DNA of 34,042 nucleotides, from contig JASJYH010000019.1 in NCBI GenBank assembly GCA_030123675.1, positions 1-34,042 on the forward strand. Direction: 5' to 3'. Below, piece by piece: positions 1-10,500 of this stretch (positions are counted from its first letter, which is position 1; each line of letters begins with the position of its first letter). Origin of the DNA: Anaerolineae bacterium. GTDB taxonomy: Bacteria > Chloroflexota > Anaerolineae > Anaerolineales > Villigracilaceae. The notes below the pieces were generated by a model. The model was not told where the DNA came from, searched no databases, and worked only from the letters and a program-made list of their open reading frames with translations. The position numbers were made by a program, and so were the translations under genes.

Positions 1-746
1 AATTGCAATGCAAATAAGGATAAGGAAACACCTACTACCGGCCCAATAAAAGATGCTACTATAAGCATTGTCAAAACGCGAGGCTTAATTCGCATCGCAT
101 GAATAGTCCGGCCAGCTTTGCCACGGATGAGTACCAAGCTCCATAGTATGACAAATGCAACCAAAATACGGATTGTGTTTCCGGCAATCGGCGAAAAGCC
201 ATCTGTCAGGCCCTGTTTGGCGAGGACGAACCCGCCTGCTTGCCCAGCAGCCGCACCGAGTCCGTACAAAATTCCGCGCAACGGTTTATTCTCACGTTTT
301 GCTTCCGCTCGAGACGACTGTCTGATAATAACCAAAACAATCCCCCCTAGTGTAACAACCACACCAACTATTTGCAGGCCGGACAACACTTCTCCAAAAA
401 ATATCCAAGCCAAGCCTGCACTCATTAAAGGAGCCAGGCTCATCATCAACATGCCGCGTTGTGCGCCAATGTAAATGAAAGCTTGAAATAAGAAGGTATC
501 TCCTAAGGCGTACCCTATAGCCCCTGAAAGTCCAAACCATATCCACCGCTCGGCACCGGCGTCCACAGGAAAAGGAGTCCCATAGAGGAACCAGCTGAGC
601 CCCATCAGAAAAAGCAATGCCAATAACACCCGTATCCGATTCACTATCACAGAGCCAACTTGCTGCCCGGACAGAGTGAAAAAGGTAGAGCTGCCCGCCC
701 AACAAACAGATGTGGACAGAGCGGCCAATTCGCCGATGTAGTTCAA
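1..746 (-). CDS. EamA/DMT-family membrane transporter (C-terminus beyond window start)
   Basis: Reading the minus strand from 746 gives an open frame to base 1 with no stop, so the C-terminal part lies outside the window. The visible 248 residues form about eight hydrophobic helices with short loops. The N-terminus (NYIGELAALSTSVCWAGSST) and the later segment GAQRGMLMMSLAPLMSAGLA match the first EamA repeat; a second repeat starts near residue 155 (LRGILYGLGAAAGQAGGFVL). EamA proteins are inner-membrane exporters or permeases of small metabolites; the substrate cannot be told. A stop lies two codons upstream of the first possible start, a TTG at 746. A TAAAAT hexamer ends 6 nt before that TTG, an arrangement shared by four other genes here, which supports TTG as a leaderless start. 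No Shine-Dalgarno is seen. Family call is fairly sure; the start is less so. Confidence 0.8.
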   Translation of the reverse strand, partial: MNYIGELAALSTSVCWAGSSTFFTLSGQQVGSVIVNRIRVLLALLFLMGLSWFLYGTPFPVDAGAERWIWFGLSGAIGYALGDTFLFQAFIYIGAQRGMLMMSLAPLMSAGLAWIFFGEVLSGLQIVGVVVTLGGIVLVIIRQSSRAEAKRENKPLRGILYGLGAAAGQAGGFVLAKQGLTDGFSPIAGNTIRILVAFVILWSLVLIRGKAGRTIHAMRIKPRVLTMLIVASFIGPVVGVSLSLFALQ

Positions 747-752
747 TGTTTA

Positions 753-758
753 ATTTTA
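753..758 (-). promoter_or_regulatory. Putative -10 hexamer of a leaderless promoter (EamA gene)
   Basis: TAAAAT on the minus strand (758 to 753) is followed by 6 nt and then the TTG start codon. Transcription would begin at or next to the start codon. No convincing -35 is visible. The spacing equals that of the -10-like boxes before the genes starting at 2459, 15914, 31160 and 33814. Confidence 0.4.
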
Positions 759-784
759 GAGGCTAGAACTAAATTGTTTATATT

Positions 785-1396
785 TTAACGACTATATGTG
801 CCCATCAACTCAGCTTGTGCAAGGATGCGTCCATCCATGGCGGCCTCAACTTGCGACTTGGTGGCACCGGGAGCAAGGCTTAAAGATGTGTCTAAGGCAT
901 AGAGTTTAAAGACGTAGCGATGGGTACCCGAGGGTGGGCAGGGACCTCCATATTCGGCACGTCCCCATGAGCTATTTCCCACGCTTATATCTCCGGGTTC
1001 TTTATCCTCTGCACTAATAGGCATATTTTCCTGCAATTCTCGTTTGTCTTGGGGGATGTTAAATAGAATCCAGTGATCCCAGTTACCACCAGGCGCATCT
1101 GGGTCATCCATGATCAAAACGTAGGATTGCGTATCAACGGGTGGGTTTATCCAGGCCAGTGGTGGCGATATGTCATCCCCGTCGCATGAATATTTCAAGG
1201 GAATTGGTTCCCCTTCAGCAAAGGCGGTGCTAATCAATTTAAACGGCATGTGCTCCTCCGTAAAAACAGGCAAGCTTTGGGCTGGTTGAACAGTTGCACC
1301 GACAGATTCTTCTGTGGCCGGTTGGCTCGCTGTGGATGCGCAAGCTGCCAGAAACAATATACCAAGACATATGATTCCTAATATTCGCATTTTCAT
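785..1396 (-). CDS. YbhB/YbcL-type PEBP lipoprotein
   Basis: A 203-residue phosphatidylethanolamine-binding-protein (Raf-kinase-inhibitor-like) protein. The N-terminus is a lipoprotein signal: a short basic stretch, a hydrophobic core and LAAC with Cys19 as the probable lipidated residue, so it should be anchored outside the cytoplasmic membrane. The PEBP signature is clear: DPDAPGGNWDHWILFNIP in the ligand-pocket region, and later PPSGTHRYVFKLYALD. Bacterial YbhB homologues have no settled function. A longer frame opens at 1435 but would overlap the upstream gene; the ATG at 1396 is preceded by AAAGGAG with good spacing and puts the signal peptide at the very N-terminus, so it is preferred. 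With that start the gap to the upstream oxidoreductase stop is 10 nt, suggesting one transcript. Confidence 0.88.
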   Translation of the reverse strand: MKMRILGIICLGILFLAACASTASQPATEESVGATVQPAQSLPVFTEEHMPFKLISTAFAEGEPIPLKYSCDGDDISPPLAWINPPVDTQSYVLIMDDPDAPGGNWDHWILFNIPQDKRELQENMPISAEDKEPGDISVGNSSWGRAEYGGPCPPSGTHRYVFKLYALDTSLSLAPGATKSQVEAAMDGRILAQAELMGTYSR

Positions 1397-1406
1397 TGAG
1401 ACTCCT

Positions 1407-2459
1407 TTAAAGGTCTGTTCGATCGATTCCATCAAAGTTCAAAATAAAATCCGGACCATAAACCATAGACGGTGTTTGGAATCCAGGTTCGAATTCAGAA
1501 TTTAGTATTTTTTGCATGATAGCTACCGCCACCATTGCGGTCAGGCGATATCCATCGGGTGTTTTCAATTTGGATGAGACCGACCCGTTCTGACCATCGA
1601 CCGCCTCGCCAACAATCAGATTGTAACCCTTTTGCCTTTGTTCCTGGGTCGGTCCGCTTCGCCTCAAGCGAAGAACTTGCTTCAGTAATCCTTTAGCAGG
1701 ACGTGTGTAAAGCACCGGGCCAATCACACGCATGGCCCGTAAGAATAAAATAGCAAGATACGGAAAGGCCATATATACCTGAATGTTTGGAATGCCTGTA
1801 CTGTGATAGGCAGTGGATACATCACCCCATCCTATCGAGACAACTTTTTCTGGTCCGCTTCCAAAATCAACTGTGCGTACATTCCACGCCGGCGGGACAT
1901 GAACCAACTCATGGTTCGTGCGAATCGTGCCCTCACGGTGCATGTTCTCGATGACGGAGCGAGCTGTCCCACGTGATACGCCGCTATCTATGCTGTTGAT
2001 GTAGAGTTTTAGGTGTGTAGCGGAGGGCAATCGGTTTTTAAGATGTAGGGCAAGGCAGTCGGTGGGAACAACATCAAAGCCTGCACCTGGCATCATCATA
2101 ATGCTTGCCTTTTTGGCATCTTCGTCCATTTTAGCGAGGGTCTCAAATCCAAGAATCTCACCGCTGATATCTAGATAGTGACAACGCATAGCTAGGCAAG
2201 CTTCTGCCATTTTCCGGAATGTATGTACGAAAGGTCCCGCACAATGTAATACGCCTTCAACATCAGCCAAAGTATCGTGAAGAATTTGTTTGTCATCAAG
2301 AGAAAAAGTGCGGTGCTCGAGTCCAAAGGATTCGGCCTGGGCACGCAATTTTCTTTCATTTCGCCCCGCCAGAATTGGTCTAAGCCCGTGTTGTATTGCT
2401 ACTTCGACGATCAATTGCCCGGTGTAGCCGTATGAGCCGTAAATCAGGAATGTTTTCAC
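1407..2459 (-). CDS. Saccharopine dehydrogenase-like NAD(P)-binding oxidoreductase
   Basis: A 350-residue protein opening with a Rossmann nucleotide-binding motif (IYGSYGYTGQLIVEVA, residues 6-21), followed by AGRNERKL (about 31-38), which would contact the NADP adenosine moiety. The layout resembles the saccharopine-dehydrogenase NADP-binding family, including trans-acting enoyl-reductase-like proteins that use NADPH; GSYGYTG is typical of that group. The segment GAGFDVVPTDCLALHLKNRLP near residues 125-145 is also common in it. The substrate is unknown. The start is a GTG at 2459 with no spaced Shine-Dalgarno; a perfect TATAAT ends 6 nt upstream, so the message is probably leaderless. It precedes the PEBP lipoprotein by 10 nt. 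Confidence 0.82.
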   Translation of the reverse strand: MKTFLIYGSYGYTGQLIVEVAIQHGLRPILAGRNERKLRAQAESFGLEHRTFSLDDKQILHDTLADVEGVLHCAGPFVHTFRKMAEACLAMRCHYLDISGEILGFETLAKMDEDAKKASIMMMPGAGFDVVPTDCLALHLKNRLPSATHLKLYINSIDSGVSRGTARSVIENMHREGTIRTNHELVHVPPAWNVRTVDFGSGPEKVVSIGWGDVSTAYHSTGIPNIQVYMAFPYLAILFLRAMRVIGPVLYTRPAKGLLKQVLRLRRSGPTQEQRQKGYNLIVGEAVDGQNGSVSSKLKTPDGYRLTAMVAVAIMQKILNSEFEPGFQTPSMVYGPDFILNFDGIDRTDL

Positions 2460-2465
2460 TCCAAC

Positions 2466-2471
2466 ATTATA
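2466..2471 (-). promoter_or_regulatory. TATAAT -10 box, leaderless promoter of the oxidoreductase gene
   Basis: A perfect TATAAT on the minus strand, followed by exactly 6 nt and the GTG start at 2459. A start site 7 nt past the -10 box would coincide with the G of GTG. No good -35 box is visible. Confidence 0.5.
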
Positions 2472-2534
2472 GCTGTATTGTTCTCGACTTCAGGTATGAA
2501 TAGATAAGCTCCCCACCCGGTTGCCCTAATTGAT

Positions 2535-4253
2535 TTATTTTGTCTTTTCATCAGGTTTGGCACCCGATCCGCGAATATTGACTACTTTTTTGAGGATCTC
2601 AAACCAGAATGGAGCGCCCTGAGCAGCAGCAAAAGCGGTGATGATTATTCCCATAAACTTCAAGAACGCCTCTGCTGAATCGTTTGGGGCATTGCTGATC
2701 CTATGGCATATATCAGTGGCAAAATTGTCTTTAATTCCCCAAATAACATTTTCGCCGATGGGAACCAACCGACAGGATTGGTTTGTCCCCCAAGGCACTG
2801 GTTCGTAAATCCAACCTAAGGGTAAATTCAAATCCTTGAATTGTTCGTTGAAATATTCTACAGCCCCTACGATTTCATTATCTTCAATAGGTATGGTTGG
2901 TAGTAATGTGTTTTCACTGGTAAATTCTGCAGCGTTGGCTGCTAAGGCTTGCCGTACAGCTGGCTCTCTCCACAAGTGACTTGCCAGGGCAATCGAATCT
3001 ACGTTTAAAAGGGTAGCTAAGATAAGTCCGATGAAAAAAGCAAGAACAGTTGCCTTGCGCTTGTACCAACCGCTCAAACGGTCCATCGACTCTTTGAACC
3101 ATGTTTCAATATTTAGGCGCATGGTTGAGAGTTTAAACTCATCCTGCTCTAAATTTGTGGCTGCAATTGCGAAGCGCTCACGGACATGCTCCAGTATTTC
3201 TGGTGTATTTGCGATACCAATGATATCGTCTCTCATTTGTGAAAGGGCTATATGCAGAGGCGAATTAAGCACCTGCAAGGCTTCCATGCCTTGCGACGTA
3301 CCGATCGATTCCTGAATGTAATTCACCACCGGAATGTAATTAATTTCATCAAATGTTTGTTTGATACAGTGTATTAACTCTTCAAGGTCTTCTTCGTGGA
3401 GATCTAGATTTTCGGCTCTTTCTTGAACAACTTCTCGAACTTTTTCTCGATAAGATTGGCTATCTTCCAGGTTTTTTTGAACTAAAGATAACAAATTATT
3501 ATCATTGTGAACCAATATTTCCGCCCATCGATATTTTATATTAGGTTGACTTTGTAAAATGATCTCCAAAAGCTTTAATATGAAATTGCGAAATCTGGGG
3601 TACGTATTTAGAAAATCGGCGCTTGATACAGACAAGCTTTTGCCATTGCTCAAGGTTATTTCATCATCTAAGAGCGCACTAAAGAATTTCTTGAACTTTT
3701 CCTGTAAATCCCCTAAAGCCGATGGTGTGCTGGCATGAAACAAATTTTGTGCAAATCCCAGCACTATTTCGAATTTTTGATCTGGCATTCCGCGGTTCGA
3801 CCCTAAAAAATAGGCGATCTTATTTATTATTTTTCTAACAAATCTTGCAAATCGCTTGAGCAAATAACTAATATATGGATAAATTTGATCGGGCGCATTT
3901 TCTATTTCTCCCTTTGCTGCCAGCATTTGTCGTTGAATGTAGGCTTGTTCGGTGCCAGCCGACATGACAATATCTGATAGGGCTAGGGCGAATTTGTTCG
4001 CTGGGATATAAGAAGGCTTGACCCCCGTCTTTTTGGATAATCCTTGAATCAATGGATGTGCATAAAGATGCTCAGACCATAATTTGCTATTGCCCAATAA
4101 CCGCTGAACAACGGTTTGCAGATCTTTTGAACGCCATTTCAGATAACTGGCTATCCACTCTTGAATGGACATTGTGGCAATACTGAGAATGAGCCACATG
4201 AAAATCATACCAATGACAACGTCGAGAATGGCCTCTAAAGCGGTGCTACCCAT
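2535..4253 (-). CDS. Large membrane protein of unknown function, 572 aa
   Basis: Not assigned to a named family. Three hydrophobic segments are visible: residues about 9-30 (DVVIGMIFMWLILSIATMSI), about 398-418, and about 545-565 near the C-terminus, ending in GAPFWFEILKKVVNIRGSGA. The 350 residues between the first two are helical and charged, probably a cytoplasmic coiled or repeat region. A C-terminal GAPFWF...(V/L)N(I/L)RG(S/T)G tail recurs, as I recall it, in hypothetical bacterial membrane proteins, but no activity is known to me. The ATG at 4253 has AAAGGATG upstream with normal spacing. The gene is divergent from the next membrane protein and ends 75 nt before the oxidoreductase start, which seems to have its own promoter. 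Confidence 0.8.
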   Translation of the reverse strand: MGSTALEAILDVVIGMIFMWLILSIATMSIQEWIASYLKWRSKDLQTVVQRLLGNSKLWSEHLYAHPLIQGLSKKTGVKPSYIPANKFALALSDIVMSAGTEQAYIQRQMLAAKGEIENAPDQIYPYISYLLKRFARFVRKIINKIAYFLGSNRGMPDQKFEIVLGFAQNLFHASTPSALGDLQEKFKKFFSALLDDEITLSNGKSLSVSSADFLNTYPRFRNFILKLLEIILQSQPNIKYRWAEILVHNDNNLLSLVQKNLEDSQSYREKVREVVQERAENLDLHEEDLEELIHCIKQTFDEINYIPVVNYIQESIGTSQGMEALQVLNSPLHIALSQMRDDIIGIANTPEILEHVRERFAIAATNLEQDEFKLSTMRLNIETWFKESMDRLSGWYKRKATVLAFFIGLILATLLNVDSIALASHLWREPAVRQALAANAAEFTSENTLLPTIPIEDNEIVGAVEYFNEQFKDLNLPLGWIYEPVPWGTNQSCRLVPIGENVIWGIKDNFATDICHRISNAPNDSAEAFLKFMGIIITAFAAAQGAPFWFEILKKVVNIRGSGAKPDEKTK

Positions 4254-4467
4254 AATTCATCCTTTACACTGGCAAGATAATCCTACTCTACCCATTTTAA
4301 GATAATACCAGTATATATAAATAATGGGAGAAACTCAACATCAATTTTATGGTGAATCAGGAGCATTAAAGTAGCTATGCTTATACGAAAACCACAAGAC
4401 AACGCCAAACATCATTTATAGAACATATTTTCTGAAGGAGTTGGCCCTATGGTAGAATTGTAAGGTT
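4254..4467. other. Divergent intergenic region (214 bp)
   Basis: This stretch separates two divergent membrane-protein genes and must carry promoters for both. It is AT-rich, with a TATATATAAATAAT tract around 4311-4325. A TAGAAT hexamer at 4453-4458 lies 9 nt before the plus-strand ATG and may be its -10 box. No gene, repeat or RNA structure was recognised. Confidence 0.5.
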
Positions 4468-5478
4468 ATGGGAATGAACAAAATCGAAACTCTGCCCCCC
4501 CCTCCGGGGGTACTAAGTTCGCTTAAAGCGGGCTTTGACGCGATTGCTACCAACATATCGGTCATATTATTGCCCCTGGTTTTAGATTTGTTTCTCTGGC
4601 TTGGTCCGCGCTTGCGGTTGGACCAACTCTTTCAAAATTTTTTCGAAGGTTTTTCACGAATTACGAACAATAGCAGCAGCATCCCACCGGAAAATTTAAT
4701 TGCTTTTCAAGAATCTAGTACGCAATTTCTGGAACAATTGCAGTTGTTCAATTTATTAAGCTTATTACGTACCTTCCCGATTGGAATTTTCAGCCTGATG
4801 AGTGGAGCCAGACCCGCTGAAACCCCTTTTGGCGCACCTTCTGTTATTCAAGTAGATTCTGGGTTTACCTTGTTAGGATTGATTGGTTTGTTAATTCTGA
4901 TCGGTTGGTTTTTTGGCGGTATGTTCTTCCGCTGGGTGTCCTTGATTGTGTCAGATACACAACCACCCTTTGAAATACATTTTGGTCAGTCAGTATTGCA
5001 AACAATATTGCTCTCAATAGTATATATGATACTAGCGATTACGATCGGCTTACCGACGCTGACCTTATATGGCTTCTTGGTCAGTTCTAACCAGTTAATT
5101 GCAACTTGGGTGTTATTAATCCTAAGCTTTCTTTCAATGTGGCTAATCGTTCCTATATTTTTTACTCCTCATAATATATTCTTAAACCAGCAAAATGCAT
5201 TCTCCTCCATTTACAGCAGTTTAAGAATGGCACGCTACACAATGCCAACCAGCAGTTTGTTTGTTTTGATTGTTATACTACTCGCCTTTGGGATGAATTT
5301 TCTTTGGAACATCCCCTCATCGGACGAATTGGTATTGACCCTAGTTGGGCTTGCCGGACACGCGTTTGTTACAACATCCCTGCTGGCCGCAAGTTTCATT
5401 TACTATCGCGATATGCAATCTTGGTTAGAAACAGTTTTTGAGAAATTGAAAACAAAATTACCAACCCAGAAAGCGTAG
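4468..5478 (+). CDS. Multi-pass membrane protein of unknown function, 336 aa
   Basis: Not recognised. After a short Pro-rich N-terminus (TLPPPPGVLSSLKAGFDAIA) come about six to seven hydrophobic segments, near residues 29-46, 132-155, 177-203, 208-231, 262-280 and 290-310, so it is an integral membrane protein. The segment at about 58-95 (NFFEGFSRITNNSSSIPPEN) looks extracytoplasmic. No catalytic motif, transporter signature or ATP-binding site is seen. The start could be the ATG at 4468 or the one at 4474; AAGG at 4462 fits the second somewhat better. It ends 32 nt before gyrB, with which it may be co-transcribed, though that does not point to a function. Confidence 0.75.
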   Translation: MGMNKIETLPPPPGVLSSLKAGFDAIATNISVILLPLVLDLFLWLGPRLRLDQLFQNFFEGFSRITNNSSSIPPENLIAFQESSTQFLEQLQLFNLLSLLRTFPIGIFSLMSGARPAETPFGAPSVIQVDSGFTLLGLIGLLILIGWFFGGMFFRWVSLIVSDTQPPFEIHFGQSVLQTILLSIVYMILAITIGLPTLTLYGFLVSSNQLIATWVLLILSFLSMWLIVPIFFTPHNIFLNQQNAFSSIYSSLRMARYTMPTSSLFVLIVILLAFGMNFLWNIPSSDELVLTLVGLAGHAFVTTSLLAASFIYYRDMQSWLETVFEKLKTKLPTQKA

Positions 5479-5486
5479 ATTTATAG

Positions 5487-7424
<1,938 letters not shown>

Positions 7425-7440
7425 AGCATCTGCTCGATGT

Positions 7441-7484
7441 GATATGCAAAACGACCAGCCTGAGTGCTGGTCGTTTTGCATATC
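7441..7484 (+). terminator. Perfect 19-bp inverted-repeat terminator after gyrB
   Basis: The arms 7441-7459 and 7466-7484 are perfect complements around a 6-nt loop (CTGAGT). The stem's outer half contains an A4/T4 run, so the hairpin can act as an intrinsic terminator with the U run inside the stem. It lies 17 nt after the gyrB stop and separates gyrB from the histidine kinase gene. Confidence 0.85.
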
Positions 7485-7598
7485 TTCGTTATCGGTTTGT
7501 TATGAAAGGACTATTCAATTTGTTTTACAATTTGGTGTAAAATGTCATAAAGAAAGCAAATTTCGCAATAATATATCTAGTTCTATTTCTATTCCTTT

Positions 7599-10500
7599 AT
7601 GTTTCAATCGCTACGATTTAATCTAAGCTTGGGCAGAAGTTTGCGAATGGTTGTCCTTCTTTATCAGGCAATCGGCGTTTTGGTTTTTATCTTTGCGCTA
7701 ATTCTTGCTAATAGCTGGATAAACCGGCCTTTCCTGGGGGCCTTTTTTGAGCCAACACTGGTAAGTAACGGTATCGGGCCAAGTAGACCTAGCAATGCTT
7801 GGGGATTATTCAACCAAGGGGTCAAACCTGGGGATCAGTTGCGCTCAATTGCCGGCGAGACTATCAGTAACACCTCAGATATAGATCAAGTTTTAAGCAG
7901 TTTCTTCCCTGGTGAGACAGTGCCTGTTGTGCTGCGCTCCGCTGAGGGAATTGAAAAAACTTATGATGTGGAATTGCATCTGCTGCCTGCAACAGATCGG
8001 AATACATATCTGATCATTCCATCGATAGTCAGTATCATATTTTTTGCCCTAAGTTTTTGGGTTTTCGGTTTACGTCGCAATGAGCCGGCTGGTCGCTCTT
8101 TCGCGATATTTACGACCTCTATGGCTATTGTTGCCGGGACCTATTTCGACCTTTATACAACCCATCGATTTTCATATCTATGGGTATTTGCTCTGGCTAT
8201 GGCAGGCGGCGCACTGATAGATTTGACGCTTTCTTTCCCGCAAGAAGCTCGCTTTGTAATGAGACATCCATATTTACGCTGGGCAGGCTATCCTATCGGG
8301 CTTGTTTTGGCGGGATATGCATATGTCACTATGTCCAATTTTGAACAGCCGACCGACTATATTAATGCTTGGAAAGCAATATATATTTTTAATGCTCTTA
8401 TTATATTGTTTCACATGGGCTTCACAATATATCGAGGCTCTATGGCACATTCGCCGGTTGTCAAAAGTCAGGCGCGTGTGATGTTGATAGGATTTCTGAT
8501 TTCTCTGGGGCCAATTGGTATTTGGCTTTTACTATTCACATTTGATCTCGTTAATTTTTCCCCTTATTTATTCTTTTTTGTAGTTATCTTCCCTTTAACC
8601 ATCGGTTATACAATATTGCGGTATCGATTGGTACGAACCGACATTTGGCTCCGGCAAGGCTTAGTCTATTCGGTTCTCACTATCTTCGCAGTGATTGGTT
8701 ACGGATTATTGGTTAGCGGCTTCAGTCTGGTTTTTAATGAAGCCATACCAACCAACAACCCTTTTGTCATCGGGTTATTGGTGTTTGCGTTGGCAGTTTC
8801 TTTAGATCCATTTAGAAAACGTGTGCTCAATGTAATCGATACCACTTTCTTCCGCGGGCAGCGCGTCTTCGAACAAAAATTACGAGATTTCAGCCACCAA
8901 ATGACGAGCGTATTAGATATTCAAAATGTTGGTCGCATCTTACGCGAGCAGATCATGGATACGATTGCACCCGAATATGTGCATATTTATATCTATGATG
9001 CCATCAATGATCAATATGTCAGCTTACCCGATATTGATGGTCGTCCCAGCAGCGATGTACGCTTCTCTGCCAATAGCCCTTTGGTTGGCTATTTTGAAAA
9101 AGAAAGTTTACCTTTGTATCTGGATGGGGCTTCTCTTCCTGTAAATTTAATGGCTGAAGAAGCGCGTCTCAATCTTCTAGACGCCAAATTGCTAGTTGGT
9201 TTGGCCGGCAAAGATGGACCAACAGGCTGGCTTGCGCTTGGACGACGCCTGTCTGGGCTGCCTTATACACCTGAAGACCTGACCTTCCTTGAGAATTTGG
9301 CCGACCAATCTTCAGTAGCGATTGGACGCGTACAGACCGTTGCCAACCTGGAACGGCGCATCCAGGAAATGAATGCACTTACACGCGTCTCGCGGGGTGT
9401 CAACATTACCCCGACCTTTGATGATGTCATGGAGTTGATTTTTGCCCAAACTGGGCAGATCATCCCAACCAGTGAATTCCAGGTCACTTTGTATAGCAAA
9501 CCCGGTGATTATTATTACTTCGCTTTCTGTGTTGAGAATCTTGAGCGCCTTAAAGAACGCGAGAACATACCGCTACCTGAAAATCTCGGCCTAGATCAGG
9601 AAGTATTTCGCAATGGACGTCCGGTTCTAACCCAGGATTATCTGCGTGAATGCCAAGCTCGCAAAGTAACCCCGTCAATGCAAGAGGTGTATGCCTGGAT
9701 GGGAGTGCCACTTAATGCTGGCGCAGAAACCATAGGTTCGTTAGCCGTTGGAAGTCGCGATGCCAGCATCACATATTCACGCTCCCAGCTTGATTTGTTG
9801 CAAGCCATCGCAGATCAAACCGCAGGCGCAATCGTTAAGGCGCGCCTGTTGGAAGAAACACAACAACGTGCATTTCAACTATCATCATTAAACGACCTCA
9901 CCCGCCAGTTAACCTCCACACTTGAGTTAGAACCCCTTCTTCAAAACATACTTGAGAATGCAGTCAGTATTCTTAATTGCGAAGCTGGTAGTCTATTCTT
10001 GATGGATGAACAGACTGATGATTTGATTTTCAAAGTTACGGTTGGGCCTCCGGTATCAGCAGATCTTGTTGGCCAACGCGTACCGGCTGGGAGTGGGATT
10101 GTTGGTCGGGCTGCATCAGAGCAAAAACCTGTTGTAGAAAATCAGGCGCAAACCTCTCCAGATCGTTTTGCTGCTGTAGACCAAAAAACCGGATTCGTCA
10201 GTAAATCTCTACTTGCAGTGCCATTGATGTTCAAAGACCGCGTAATTGGCGTAATTGAAGTAATAAACCGCAAAGATAATTTGCCGTTCATCGAAGATGA
10301 CCAAACTTTGCTCTCAGCTTTTGCTGGGCAGGCAGCAGTAGCCATAGAAAATGCTCGTTTGTATACTCTCACAGACCGGGAACTTGCAACTCGGGTGGAA
10401 GAACTCTCGGTTATGCAACGCATTGACCGCGAATTGAACGCCAGCTTAGATATTGACCGTGCCATGCGCATAACCCTTGAATGGGCAATGCGACAGTCGA

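Noticed and set aside
118-474. Plus-strand open frame of 118 codons near the window start
   Set aside because: It is antisense to the EamA transporter, whose translation shows clear membrane helices; the plus-strand product is basic and Pro/Arg-rich with no family likeness.
292-705. Minus-strand open frame of 137 codons overlapping the EamA gene
   Set aside because: It is a shifted frame of the EamA gene; the true frame runs unbroken from 746 to base 1.
1475-1500. GGTTCGAAT resembling a tRNA T-loop
   Set aside because: It lies inside the oxidoreductase coding region and no cloverleaf can be drawn around it.
7444-7626. Sixty-codon frame after gyrB
   Set aside because: It is made largely of the terminator hairpin and promoter region, with no coding character.
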